Positions 49,627-57,669 of a stretch of 64,000 nucleotides of DNA are shown here, piece by piece. The notes under the pieces were generated by a model. It made no database searches and was not told the origin of the DNA. It saw only the letters and a list, made by a program, of their open reading frames with translations. A program made the translations under genes and the position numbers. The stretch is from TH-plancto1 sp043777375 (GTDB taxonomy: Bacteria; Planctomycetota; Planctomycetia; Planctomycetales; Planctomycetaceae), in assembly GCA_043777375.1 (NCBI GenBank), contig JAYWHX010000016.1:62001-126000 (forward strand), written 5' to 3'. Each line of letters starts with the position of its first letter. The first letter of the stretch is position 1.

Positions 49627-50123
49627 ATGGAATCGACTGGCTGCCGGAACTTCTCGGTGTAAATCCGTGGGGACATGGCACGTATGACATGCTCTATGAA
49701 AGGTTTCGGACAGATTTCATCTTGTCGCAACTCAGCTATCGAGGACACCGCGTCTGGCACTTTCCAGACAAGGAGGATGGTCGGGAGGCCATTTTCTGGC
49801 ATCTGACAGATCGAGAGGAGCAACAACGGCGGCACAAGGTACAGAAGCCAACTCGAGTTCCCGATCTTTGCCGAAGCGCTAGGCTAAGTTGGGTTCGTCC
49901 GATGATCGAAAACTGTCCGTCACACGAGATTCTGGATTGGGATATCGAAGAAGAGGGATCGATCAAGACGTATGTCTGGCTCAAGTCTCATGACTTCCTC
50001 GTTCTGATGAAAAGATACCCCGACGGTGCTCGCCGGTTACTGACGGCCTATTGCCTCAACTATGACAACATGAGGGAAAAGCTGCGAAAGAAGTACGATC
50101 GAAGGCTTGGTGTCGGTACATGA
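49623..50123 (+). CDS. Small protein resembling BECR-fold (barnase-EndoU-colicin-RelE-like) nucleases
   Basis: A 166-residue protein coupled to the DUF3800 gene by an ATGA overlap. Its pattern (GREAIFWHLT near residue 53, RVPDLCRSARLSWVRPMIE near 78-96, YVWLKSHDFLVLM near 117-129, and LLTAYCLNYDNMREKLRKKY near 139-158) recalls a group of phage and toxin RNases with an FWH motif, a PDxxR-x-R-x-x-W segment and a TAY motif. Candidate catalytic residues are H60, R84 or R87, and T141 or Y143. The identification is by motif memory, so it needs a profile search. It may be the toxin or effector of a two-gene system. Confidence 0.55.
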   Translation: MNGIDWLPELLGVNPWGHGTYDMLYERFRTDFILSQLSYRGHRVWHFPDKEDGREAIFWHLTDREEQQRRHKVQKPTRVPDLCRSARLSWVRPMIENCPSHEILDWDIEEEGSIKTYVWLKSHDFLVLMKRYPDGARRLLTAYCLNYDNMREKLRKKYDRRLGVGT

Positions 50124-50127
50124 AAAA

Positions 50128-50148
50128 GGCCCCCGCAATGCGGAGGCC
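50128..50148. terminator. Hairpin after the DUF3800 pair
   Basis: GGCCCCCGCAATGCGGAGGCC forms an eight-pair stem with one mismatch and a three-base loop, four bases after the stop codon. A run of five A precedes it, so on the minus strand it has the shape of a rho-independent terminator; on the plus strand it lacks a U-run but could still protect the 3' end. Confidence 0.6.
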
Positions 50149-50671
50149 CAACTCCTTCTGCAACCTGGCAGATGAGATAACTCCAGTATCGTACTGTTAG
50201 ACTGAACAATCAAGTCTGAGTTTCTGAATCGAAGCATTCTTTGTGTTTTCTGCAAAAATGGACCGATTGCAACAGAGAGTCCAGCTGTCATCTCTGGAAT
50301 CGAATCGCCTCACTGATAGGAGCATGATTGCGCATCCTCCGAAACATGTGTTGCAACTCAATTCATGGAAAGGCGGGGTTGGCCCAGACATCGCTTTGGA
50401 TGTCTGATTGACGAGGGCACAAGAGGGATTGAAGGGCTAACGTGTCCTGCGTAACCTGCGATCGCCCGGCAACTCAGGCGCTGAATGCAGTCTCTGAGTC
50501 ACTCCTGTCCCGCCGAGGGACGGGTAACAATTTCGCAGCCTTGCGTACGGCGGTTTATCGAGCAGATTCTGATTCAGTGGGGCAGACATTCCTGTCTGCC
50601 TTTTCTGAAAACCGAGTCTCAATCAGCCCTCATACGTTGATCATTTGCTCGCCTCGCACCAGGATCAGGGA
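50149..50671. other. Gene-free stretch with one REP palindrome
   Basis: About 520 bases without a supported gene. The palindrome GGCAGACATTCCTGTCTGCC is at 50581-50600, followed by TTTT, and matches the core of the elements at 34725-34779. A GC-rich inverted stretch lies near 50505-50525. Confidence 0.55.
50581..50600. repeat. Palindromic repeat (GGCAGACA-TTCC-TGTCTGCC)
   Basis: Perfect eight-base arms with a four-base loop and a following TTTT. It is a second location of the palindrome family seen in the nested element at 34661-34832. Confidence 0.8.
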
Positions 50672-51097
50672 ATGCGAATCACCACACGAATGACAAGCTT
50701 TGTCGCGGCCATGTTCTTTTTGTGGTTGCCAATCGTCTGCCAAGCTGACATCGCACCTGAGTATCCGGACACAGCCTGGGGCCGGGACGAGGTGCCCTCC
50801 CGAGTCACGATCATCGCGGTCGGGGCAGCGACCTCAGCGGCAATCGTTACTCTGGGACTGTTCCTGAACCGCCGGCCAGTTCACACCGCCACTCGAAAGG
50901 CAGTGACCTCCGGAGTACTGAGCCTCGCCTTGCTGGTTGTCGTGGTTTTCGCGGTCCGGTCCTTCTGGCAAGCGGACCGTGATCGCAGCCAATGGAATCA
51001 GTGGGAGGAGGAGCGACTCAATCGCCGCAGGAATTGGAGAGGCCCCCCTCAGTACGAGAATCCGCCAGAGCCAGTCGAGTCCGAATCGTCCCCATAA
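50672..51097 (+). CDS. Small exported membrane protein
   Basis: The 141-residue product starts at the ATG at 50672 with a signal peptide (MTSFVAAMFFLWLPIVCQA). Two further hydrophobic segments follow (about residues 48-66, IIAVGAATSAAIVTLGLFL, and 80-98, SGVLSLALLVVVVFAV). The tail is charged and Pro-rich (EEERLNRRRNWRGPPQYENPP). No family recognised; function unknown. Confidence 0.65.
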   Translation: MRITTRMTSFVAAMFFLWLPIVCQADIAPEYPDTAWGRDEVPSRVTIIAVGAATSAAIVTLGLFLNRRPVHTATRKAVTSGVLSLALLVVVVFAVRSFWQADRDRSQWNQWEEERLNRRRNWRGPPQYENPPEPVESESSP

Positions 51098-51365
51098 CGA
51101 CTCCGAGTCGGGGCGGGTGGCACGACCCTGACGGCATTGCGGAAGGGCGTGGAGGACGGGAGTTGGCAAACGTTGTGTCGAGGAATGAGATGTGAGCCCG
51201 GGGAGAACTTTCGATGCGGATAGCTACTGCCGCAAAGCCAGCACGTGGCTTGAATAACAGGTCCGTGCGAGGCGTTCGTGGGTGCGGTCGCCTCAGCGCC
51301 TGATGGCGAATTGCGAACACGGCGGACTCACGTCCGGCGTTTGCTGTCGTTCTGAAGCGTCGAGG

Positions 51366-53069
51366 CTACTTCTTCTGCGACTTCGCCCACGCATCCTTGA
51401 GTGTCACGGTGCGGTTGAAGACCAGCTTCCCCGGCTGGGTGTCGCGGCTGTCGGCGATGAAATAGCCGAGGCGTTCGAACTGCACCGGGCGGCCATCCTC
51501 GAAAGCGGACAGCGACGGCTCCAGCTGGGCGGCGGGCAGGACCTCGACCGAGTTCGGGTTCAGGTAGCTCTTCCAGTCCTCGCCGTCGGGCACTTGGCTT
51601 AGATCCTCGATCTTGCACAGGTGGTCGTACAGACGCACCTCGGCGGGGATCGCGTGATTGGCCGAGACCCAGTGGATCGTGGCTTTTACCTTGCGCCCAT
51701 CAGGTGAGTCGCCGCCTCGCGTCGCCGGGTCGTAGGTCGCGCGGACCTCGGTGATGTTACCGGCCTCGTCTTTGATGACGCTGGTACACTTGATGAAATA
51801 GGCCCAGCGGAGGCGGACCTCGCGTCCGGGAGACAGCCGGAAGAACCCCTTCGGCGGGTCTTCCATGAAGTCCTCGCGCTCGATGTACAGCTCGCGCGAG
51901 AACGGCACTTGCCGCGTCCCCGTGGTCGCGTCTTCTGGGTGATTGACGGCGTCCAGCTGTTCCGTGAGATCGGCGTCGTAGTTTTCGATCACGACCTTGA
52001 TCGGGCGCAGCACTGCCATGCGGCGTTCGGCTCGCTTGTTGAGGTCGTGACGCAGGGCATTCTCCAGCACGACCATGTCGGTCAGGCCGTTGTACTTCGT
52101 AATCCCAATCTCGCTGCAGAAGGCCCGCAGCGCCTCGGGTGTGTAACCCCGCCGCCGCAGTCCGCAGATGGTCGGCATGCGAGGATCGTCCCAGCTGGAG
52201 ACGAACTTGCCCTGCACCAGTTCGAGCAGCTTCCGCTTACTCATTACGGTATGAGTCAGGTTGAGCCGCGCGAACTCATGCTGCCGCGACGGGAAGATGC
52301 CGAGCTTCTCGATACACCAGTCATACAGCGGTCGATGTGCGTCGAACTCGAGCGTGCAGATCGAGTGCGTGACCTGCTCGATCGAGTCGCTTTGCCCGTG
52401 GGCGTAATCGTACATCGGGTAGATGCACCACGCGTCACCCGTCCGGTGGTGGTGGGCGTGTTTGATGCGGTACAGCAGCGGGTCACGCAGCAGAAAGTTC
52501 GGCGAGGCCATGTCAATCTTGGCCCGCAGCACGTGCGCTCCATCGGGGAACTCACCCGCCTTCATCCGCCGGAACAGATCGAGATTCTCGGCGACGGGCC
52601 GGTCGCGGTGCGGGCTGTTCGTCCCGGGAACGACGGGTGTCCCGCGCTGCTGACTGATCTCCTCGCTGGTCTGGCTGTCGACATAGGCGAGGCCCGACTC
52701 GATCAGCTTCTCGGCCCACAGGTAGAGCTGTTCGAAATAGTCGCTGGCATAGAACAGCCCGTCCCACTGGAAGCCAAGCCAGCGGACATCGGCCTGGATC
52801 GACTCGACGTACTCGGTCTCTTCGGTGGTCGGATTCGTGTCATCGAACCGCAGGTTGCACTTCCCGCCGAATTCTTTCGCGAGGCCGAAGTTCAGGCAGA
52901 TCGACTTCGCATGCCCAATGTGCAGATACCCATTCGGCTCGGGAGGAAACCGAGTCTGCACCCGCCCGCCGTGCTTTCCAGCTGCGACATCATCGGCCAC
53001 GATCTGGCGAATAAAATCGAGAGGACGTTCGACAGGGGCAGGAGACGGATTGGGCACAGCTTCAGACAT
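51366..53069 (-). CDS. glnS: Glutaminyl-tRNA synthetase
   Basis: GlnRS charges tRNA-Gln directly. The 567-residue class I enzyme has the HIGH motif within PPEPNGYLHIGHAKS, the KMSKS equivalent VMSKRKLLEL, the ERFDDTNPTTEETEY-like segment (CNLRFDDTNP) and the C-terminal beta-barrel anticodon-binding domains. I chose the ATG at 53069 (MSEAVPNPSPAPVERPLDF); the frame stays open to 53432 but overlaps the serS promoter region. It is divergent from serS. Confidence 0.96.
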   Translation of the reverse strand: MSEAVPNPSPAPVERPLDFIRQIVADDVAAGKHGGRVQTRFPPEPNGYLHIGHAKSICLNFGLAKEFGGKCNLRFDDTNPTTEETEYVESIQADVRWLGFQWDGLFYASDYFEQLYLWAEKLIESGLAYVDSQTSEEISQQRGTPVVPGTNSPHRDRPVAENLDLFRRMKAGEFPDGAHVLRAKIDMASPNFLLRDPLLYRIKHAHHHRTGDAWCIYPMYDYAHGQSDSIEQVTHSICTLEFDAHRPLYDWCIEKLGIFPSRQHEFARLNLTHTVMSKRKLLELVQGKFVSSWDDPRMPTICGLRRRGYTPEALRAFCSEIGITKYNGLTDMVVLENALRHDLNKRAERRMAVLRPIKVVIENYDADLTEQLDAVNHPEDATTGTRQVPFSRELYIEREDFMEDPPKGFFRLSPGREVRLRWAYFIKCTSVIKDEAGNITEVRATYDPATRGGDSPDGRKVKATIHWVSANHAIPAEVRLYDHLCKIEDLSQVPDGEDWKSYLNPNSVEVLPAAQLEPSLSAFEDGRPVQFERLGYFIADSRDTQPGKLVFNRTVTLKDAWAKSQKK

Positions 53070-53295
53070 GACGGTTCCACCGACGGCAAGAGTTCCAGAC
53101 GATCGCGCTCGTAGGATAGCACGCTGCGGAATTCGAGACACGGGAGAATTTGAACGTTTCGGAGAGTGTGCCGTTGGGGGAGAACCGTTCGCGAGCCCTT
53201 CTCCGCTGGTAAAAACGGTCGCCTTGTTCTCAAATGCGTTCTGACCGGGGTCATGGATGCTCCGGGCCCGTGTTGTGCCTTGTGAAGTGGCCCCG

Positions 53296-54582
53296 ATGCT
53301 TGATCTGCAATTTGTGTGTGAGAACCGTGACGCTGTCGAGGCGAACTGCCGCAATCGAGGCGTGCCGCTCGATCTGTCCGTCTTGGTCGGATTGGCTGAT
53401 CGTCGACGCCTGCTGATTGCCGAAGGCGACAAGCTGCGGCATGAGCAGAAGGATCTGTCGGCTCAGATTCCGAAGGCCCCCGCCGCTGACAAGCCAGGGA
53501 TGATCGCTCGCGGCAAGGAACTCCGCGAGCAGATTCAAGCGGGCGAGGCCGAGCTGGTCACGATCGAGGAGCAGATCCGCCAAGAGCAGATGCAGATCCC
53601 CAACCTGACGCACCCCGACGCACCTGTCGGGCGGGAAGAGCACGAGAGCATCACCGCTCGCGAGTGGGGCACCAAGCGGCAGTTCGACTTTAAGCCGAAA
53701 GATCACGTCGAGCTGATGGCCGCGCTGGATATGGTCAACCTGGAAGCGGGGACTAAGGTGGCCGGGCACGGGTTTTACTTCCTCAAGAACGCCGGGGCCT
53801 TTCTGGAGATGGCCCTCGTCAGCTATGCGGTCGAGAAGCTGCGCAGCGAGGGATTTACGGTTTACACGACACCGGACGTGGCCCGCGACGAGGTCTTGCA
53901 CGGCACTGGCTACATGCCGCGTGGGCCGGAAACGCAGATCTATTCGATCCACAACACCGATCTGTCATTGGTCGCCACAGCTGAGATCACACTCGGCGGA
54001 ATGATGCGGGACGAGATCATCGACCATGCCAAGCTGCCGCTCAAGGTGGCTGGAATTTCGCACTGCTTCCGCACTGAAGCAGGCGGGCACGGGAAGGCGA
54101 CGCGAGGCATCTACCGCGTGCATCAGTTCACCAAGGTCGAGATGTTCGGCTTCACTGCACCGGACCTGAAATCATCCGATGAGTTTCACGAGATGGTCGT
54201 GCGGATCGAAGAGGAGATCTTCCAGGGCCTCGAAGTTCCGTACCGCGTGCTCGACATCTGCACCGGCGACCTCGGCGGCCCGGCCTTCCGCAAGTACGAC
54301 CTGGAAGCCTGGATGCCCGGTCGCGGCGCAGCGGGCGAGTACGGCGAGATCACTAGCGCCTCGAACTGCACCGATTTCCAATCCCGCCGATTGGGCATCC
54401 GCACCCGCGTGCCCGACAAGAAGGGGACGCAGTTCGTGCATACCCTCAACGGCACAGCTGTGGCTTGTACGCGGGCGATGATCGCCGTGATCGAGAACCA
54501 CCAGCAAGCCGATGGCAGCATCGTCGTCCCGCAGGTGTTGCGGAAGTGGATGGGGATGGACCGGATCACGGCGGGGGCGTAG
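53296..54582 (+). CDS. serS: Seryl-tRNA synthetase
   Basis: SerRS charges tRNA-Ser. The 428-residue class II enzyme has the N-terminal coiled-coil arm (about residues 30-105), motif 2 (FRTEAGGHGKATRGIYRVHQF) and motif 3 (NGTAVACTRAMIAVIENHQ). The ATG at 53296 gives the normal start MLDLQFVCENRDAV; an earlier in-frame start at 53257 is not supported. Confidence 0.96.
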   Translation: MLDLQFVCENRDAVEANCRNRGVPLDLSVLVGLADRRRLLIAEGDKLRHEQKDLSAQIPKAPAADKPGMIARGKELREQIQAGEAELVTIEEQIRQEQMQIPNLTHPDAPVGREEHESITAREWGTKRQFDFKPKDHVELMAALDMVNLEAGTKVAGHGFYFLKNAGAFLEMALVSYAVEKLRSEGFTVYTTPDVARDEVLHGTGYMPRGPETQIYSIHNTDLSLVATAEITLGGMMRDEIIDHAKLPLKVAGISHCFRTEAGGHGKATRGIYRVHQFTKVEMFGFTAPDLKSSDEFHEMVVRIEEEIFQGLEVPYRVLDICTGDLGGPAFRKYDLEAWMPGRGAAGEYGEITSASNCTDFQSRRLGIRTRVPDKKGTQFVHTLNGTAVACTRAMIAVIENHQQADGSIVVPQVLRKWMGMDRITAGA

Positions 54583-54629
54583 CGGTCGGCCATCAGCGGT
54601 CAGCATTCAGCCAGAGACGGAGGCGAGCG

Positions 54630-55904
54630 ATGACAATTCATGTTTGCCGATGGGCAGGGCAGACTTGGCCCATGAGGCTCGCACTCGTCATCGGCTGCCT
54701 GCTCACCGCGTGCGCGTCAACCTATGCCGCTCCTCAGCCGCCGAGCAACCTCTTGGCGGTCGACCATCCTCATGATGGCGGGGGGGGCCTCGAACTGCGA
54801 TTTGAGCCATCACCGGACGATCCGCTTTCGGATGATCCATTGCGGGCCTTCGAGTATGTCGTCCTTATCTCTGGCGAGTTCCACGGCGAGTACGCGCCAG
54901 TCGGTCGAATGAAGAGCGGAAGTGTCCAGGGAAGCTTTCGACTGAGTATCAGTCCTATTGAACTTACCTCTCAAATCGCGGGGCGAACCACTGGAAAGCC
55001 CTATTGGTTCCGTGTGGTTGCCATCAACCCCGCAGGCGAGCATTCAGCCTTCGCCGAAACCCCGTTGGATGCCCCCGGAATTGCCACTCGCCAATGGTTC
55101 GACGGTCGCCGCATGTGGCTGGCCATTGTCATGACAGCCATCTGCGGCGCGGTCGTCGGATATGTCATCGCTGCTCGTATGGGGGTGAAGCTGACGATTC
55201 GCAAGATCGCGGGTCTCGATGCGATCGAGGACGCTGTCGGCCGCGCGACCGAGATGGGCAAGGCGTGTCTGTTCGTTCCCGGCGTGCAGGACATCAACGA
55301 CATCCAGACGATCGCGGGCCTGACCATCCTCGGACGAGTTGCCGAGAAGGCGGCAGAGTACGACTGCGAACTTGATGTCCCCACCAGCCGCTCCCTCGTC
55401 ATGACAGCTGCGAGGGAAACCGTAGCAGCTGCGTTTTATGCGGCGGGCAGGCCGGACGCCTTCAATGAGGACCGTATTTATTACGTCACCGATGAGCAGT
55501 TCGCGTATGTCTCGCATTTGACCGGAATCATGGTCCGCGAGAAGCCCGCAGCCTGCTTCTACCTCGGGGCGTTTTTTGCCGAATCACTGATCCTCTCCGA
55601 GACCGGCAACGCCGTCGGAGCCATTCAGATCGCCGGCACCGCTCAACCGGCCCAGCTGCCATTCTTCGTCGCGGCGTGTGACTACACTCTCATCGGCGAA
55701 GAGTTCTTCGCGGCGTCGGCATACCTGTCTGGTGATCCGGATCAACTCGGCAGCCTCAAGGGGCAAGATGTTGGTAAGGTGATCGTAACTGTCCTCGTAC
55801 TGATTGGCGTGTCGCTGTCGACCTTGGCGAATGTGTTTCCCCTGGAAACCGGATTTCGCACGGCGGAAAGTTACTTGTTGAATACGGTCTTAGGTGAGGG
55901 ATAA
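54630..55904 (+). CDS. DUF6754 domain membrane protein
   Basis: The 424-residue product (ATG at 54630, GGAGG upstream) has a signal peptide, a fibronectin-like beta domain (about residues 30-155), and a membrane segment (about 165-185, MWLAIVMTAICGAVVGYVI). The DUF6754 region follows (IRKIAGLDAIEDAVGRATEMGKACLFVPGVQDINDIQTIAGL), and a final hydrophobic segment (about 385-405). DUF6754 proteins are of unknown function; the N-terminal extracellular domain is unusual. It follows serS by 47 bases. Confidence 0.82.
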   Translation: MTIHVCRWAGQTWPMRLALVIGCLLTACASTYAAPQPPSNLLAVDHPHDGGGGLELRFEPSPDDPLSDDPLRAFEYVVLISGEFHGEYAPVGRMKSGSVQGSFRLSISPIELTSQIAGRTTGKPYWFRVVAINPAGEHSAFAETPLDAPGIATRQWFDGRRMWLAIVMTAICGAVVGYVIAARMGVKLTIRKIAGLDAIEDAVGRATEMGKACLFVPGVQDINDIQTIAGLTILGRVAEKAAEYDCELDVPTSRSLVMTAARETVAAAFYAAGRPDAFNEDRIYYVTDEQFAYVSHLTGIMVREKPAACFYLGAFFAESLILSETGNAVGAIQIAGTAQPAQLPFFVAACDYTLIGEEFFAASAYLSGDPDQLGSLKGQDVGKVIVTVLVLIGVSLSTLANVFPLETGFRTAESYLLNTVLGEG

Positions 55905-55906
55905 TC

Positions 55907-55972
55907 CCGTGGGATAGGCTTCCAGCCTGTCGTGGATCGTCAGGAATGACAGGCTGGAAGCCTATGCCACGA
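55907..55972. repeat. Palindromic repeat, family A, second copy
   Basis: GGGATAGGCTTCCAGCCTGTC and its reverse complement flank a 15-base spacer, almost identical to the element at 1253-1317. It lies between the DUF6754 gene and a broken gene. Confidence 0.85.
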
Positions 55973-55987
55973 ATCTAGGAGACTCGC

Positions 55988-56290
55988 ATGTCCACTCGCT
56001 GTTCGCTGATCTTGGCTGCCCTGATGATCGGGGGACTGACCACACTGTCTCCGGCGAATGACCAGACCATCAGGGAACGCATTGAGGCCCGACGGAAAGA
56101 GTCATCACGACGAACTGCTCCAGCCCTCAACCGGGGATATGCCCGTGGAGCGGTCGTGGGCGAAGATGGCGGTGGGTCCATGGACCGAGGTGGGAGCTGC
56201 GGCAGAGCATGGCCTCCGGTGCGGCATAGCAGGAAATCTGAACTGAACATCAGCCATAACTCGTTTCATATTCTGACGCATTGGCGTTGA
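55988..56290 (+). pseudogene. 5' fragment of an exported protein gene (possibly an alpha/beta hydrolase)
   Basis: The frame starts with AGGAG and a good signal peptide (MSTRCSLILAALMIGGLTT then LSPANDQTIRERIEARRKE), typical for exported planctomycete hydrolases. After about residue 45 the sequence becomes low in similarity to any protein pattern, rich in Gly and Arg, and stops at 56290. I read this as a real 5' end joined to unrelated DNA. A matching 3' fragment may lie at 57337-57525. That the two pieces belong together is an inference. Confidence 0.5.
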
Positions 56291-56354
56291 CAACTCCATG
56301 CTCTATCATAGCATCACGTTATTCTTCGACCGCACTTCTGCGGTCGAATACCTG

Positions 56355-57271
56355 TTATGCCGCAAAGAACACAGTCGAATGACATGGTTTAGCTCAAAAG
56401 TCACGGTCACGTTCATTGACGACGCCACCGGTGAATCGTTCGGCATTACGGAGATGCCGCCTGCCGACTTGCCGGAATCATTCGAGCTCGACACGACGCT
56501 GCACCTTGGCAACGACAATTGGAGCGTTGTTGATGCGCGGCCAAAGACGCGCGCGGAATATGCAAAAACGAAAACCCTGACGCTGCGTCTACGCCGAATC
56601 GAGATGGTTAATCCCGGCACGATTCTCTACAGCCTTCCGTCTATCTGCGACGCGATACCGGGAATCGGCGATCAACCACTTTGTGGAAATGAGTTTATTC
56701 TTGCCGAAGATGATTGGCGGCAATTCGAATTGGTTTCCAATGACTTGGCGCACGCCGTTGACGATGAAATCGAGAAGATTCGGGCGATTCATGAACACGC
56801 CGCAGCAAAAGTGGGTTGGCGTGAAATTCACGTTCGAACGAAGCCGGACATGCCGCTTGCATGTGAAATCACGTTGTCTGATCTCGCAGCGGCGCTGAAC
56901 GTGTCCGAACCGTCCGTTGGCGTCACATATCAAGGAGCACCATCGCGGATTAGCGATGGGTACGCTTTCCGCTTGAACGGTTTCACCGTTTATGGAGTGG
57001 CTCCAGACCACAAGATTCGGGTAATTGCTTTTGATCAATACTCAGAGTCACCGCCCGGTTCTGATTTGGTCACTCGGCTACAATTGCTCGCGAGGAGATT
57101 GGATATGGACTTGGTATATTGGTGTCGTTGCGTGCGAGTCGATCCGGAAGATGCATTGTTCGTTTCACTAATGGCCAATGAAGCCGCATAACAAGTCGGT
57201 CAACCCGAGCGGCGGGCGTCGCGTTTTCTGTCTTCGCAAGTCTTTTGGCCGCCGCCGGGTTACCTTGGTCG
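56355..57271 (+). mobile_element. Solitary integron gene cassette
   Basis: The unit runs from the recombination point in GTTATGC (56354-56360) to the point in GTTACGA (57271-57277). Its last 92 bases are an attC-like site. In a mobile cassette the left end TTRRRY should be complementary to the R'' box of its own attC; here TTATGC at the left end and GCATAA at 57186-57191 are exactly complementary. One gene fills most of the unit and its stop codon lies inside the R'' box, as is usual for cassettes. No integrase is in the window. Confidence 0.65.
56379..57191 (+). CDS. Hypothetical protein encoded by the integron cassette
   Basis: A 270-residue protein starting MTWFSSKVTVTFIDDATGE (ATG at 56379; the frame is open from 56298). 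It has an immunoglobulin-like or sandwich N-terminal half (residues 1-85) and a mixed alpha/beta C-terminal half with AHAVDDEIEKIRAIHEHAAAKVGW. No signal peptide, no recognised domain. Base composition is lower in GC than neighbouring genes. Cassette genes are commonly of unknown function; some encode toxin-antitoxin, resistance or defence proteins, but nothing here shows which. Confidence 0.7.
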   Translation: MTWFSSKVTVTFIDDATGESFGITEMPPADLPESFELDTTLHLGNDNWSVVDARPKTRAEYAKTKTLTLRLRRIEMVNPGTILYSLPSICDAIPGIGDQPLCGNEFILAEDDWRQFELVSNDLAHAVDDEIEKIRAIHEHAAAKVGWREIHVRTKPDMPLACEITLSDLAAALNVSEPSVGVTYQGAPSRISDGYAFRLNGFTVYGVAPDHKIRVIAFDQYSESPPGSDLVTRLQLLARRLDMDLVYWCRCVRVDPEDALFVSLMANEAA

Positions 57272-57277
57272 TTACGA
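57186..57277 (+). repeat. attC-like recombination site
   Basis: An imperfect 92-base palindrome with outer boxes GCATAAC (57186-57192) and GTTACGA (57271-57277) and inner boxes CAACCCG and CGGGTTACC. The arms CAACCCGAGCGGCGG and CCGCCGCCGGGTTACC pair except for one unpaired A at 57208, the sort of extrahelical base that guides integron integrases. The RYYYAAC/GTTRRRY consensus is met only approximately. Confidence 0.65.
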
Positions 57278-57336
57278 CTGGCCGACCTTTCCTCTGGGCT
57301 CATCGAATCGCACTTTCTCCACTTGGCCAGCGCTCG

Positions 57337-57525
57337 TGTCATGGAGAGAAGGACCAGATCTTCGCGACTTCGTTCTTTGAGGAGAACCGCGACAAGTCCC
57401 AGAAAGAAGTGCACGAGGTGCAGTACGTCAAAGTCCCCAACCTCGGCCACATCTGGGCCAATGATGTGCAGATCAACGACACGATCTGGGAGTTCTTCGA
57501 GAAACACCCGCTGCCAGGGAAGTGA
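57337..57525 (+). pseudogene. 3' fragment of an alpha/beta-hydrolase gene
   Basis: The frame encodes CHGEKDQIFATSFFEENRDK followed by VKVPNLGHIWANDVQINDTI and ends in FEKHPLPGK. HGEKDQ and GHIWA are the normal positions of the catalytic Asp and His near the C terminus of alpha/beta hydrolases such as esterases and PHB depolymerases. The N-terminal part, including the nucleophile, is missing. Just upstream, CCAGCGCTCGTG fits a preceding PALV in another frame, so a small deletion has also shifted the frame. It lies immediately to the right of the cassette. Confidence 0.6.
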
Positions 57526-57533
57526 CGTAGGCG

Positions 57534-57638
57534 ATGTCGCTCCGCGACTCGCATTCCCCCAGAGGGAAACTCCTCCTGGCTTGCTCCCCAGAATGCGAAA
57601 GTTTTCCAGCGGGAAAAGTCTGAGTCGCGGAGTGACAT
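57534..57638. repeat. Inverted repeat (ATGTCGCTCCGCGACTC family)
   Basis: Arms at 57534-57550 and 57622-57638 are reverse complements with one mismatch; between them lie further paired bits (GCATTC / GAATGC). It separates the hydrolase fragment from the convergent Uma2 gene. Confidence 0.75.
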
Positions 57639-57669
57639 GAGCTACGGTCGGCGCTAGCGCTCCGAAGCG

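Noticed and set aside
51909..53114. Open frame of 401 codons on the plus strand opposite glnS
   Set aside because: Shadow of the GC-rich third positions of glnS; the Arg/Val/Asp-rich content is typical of antisense frames.
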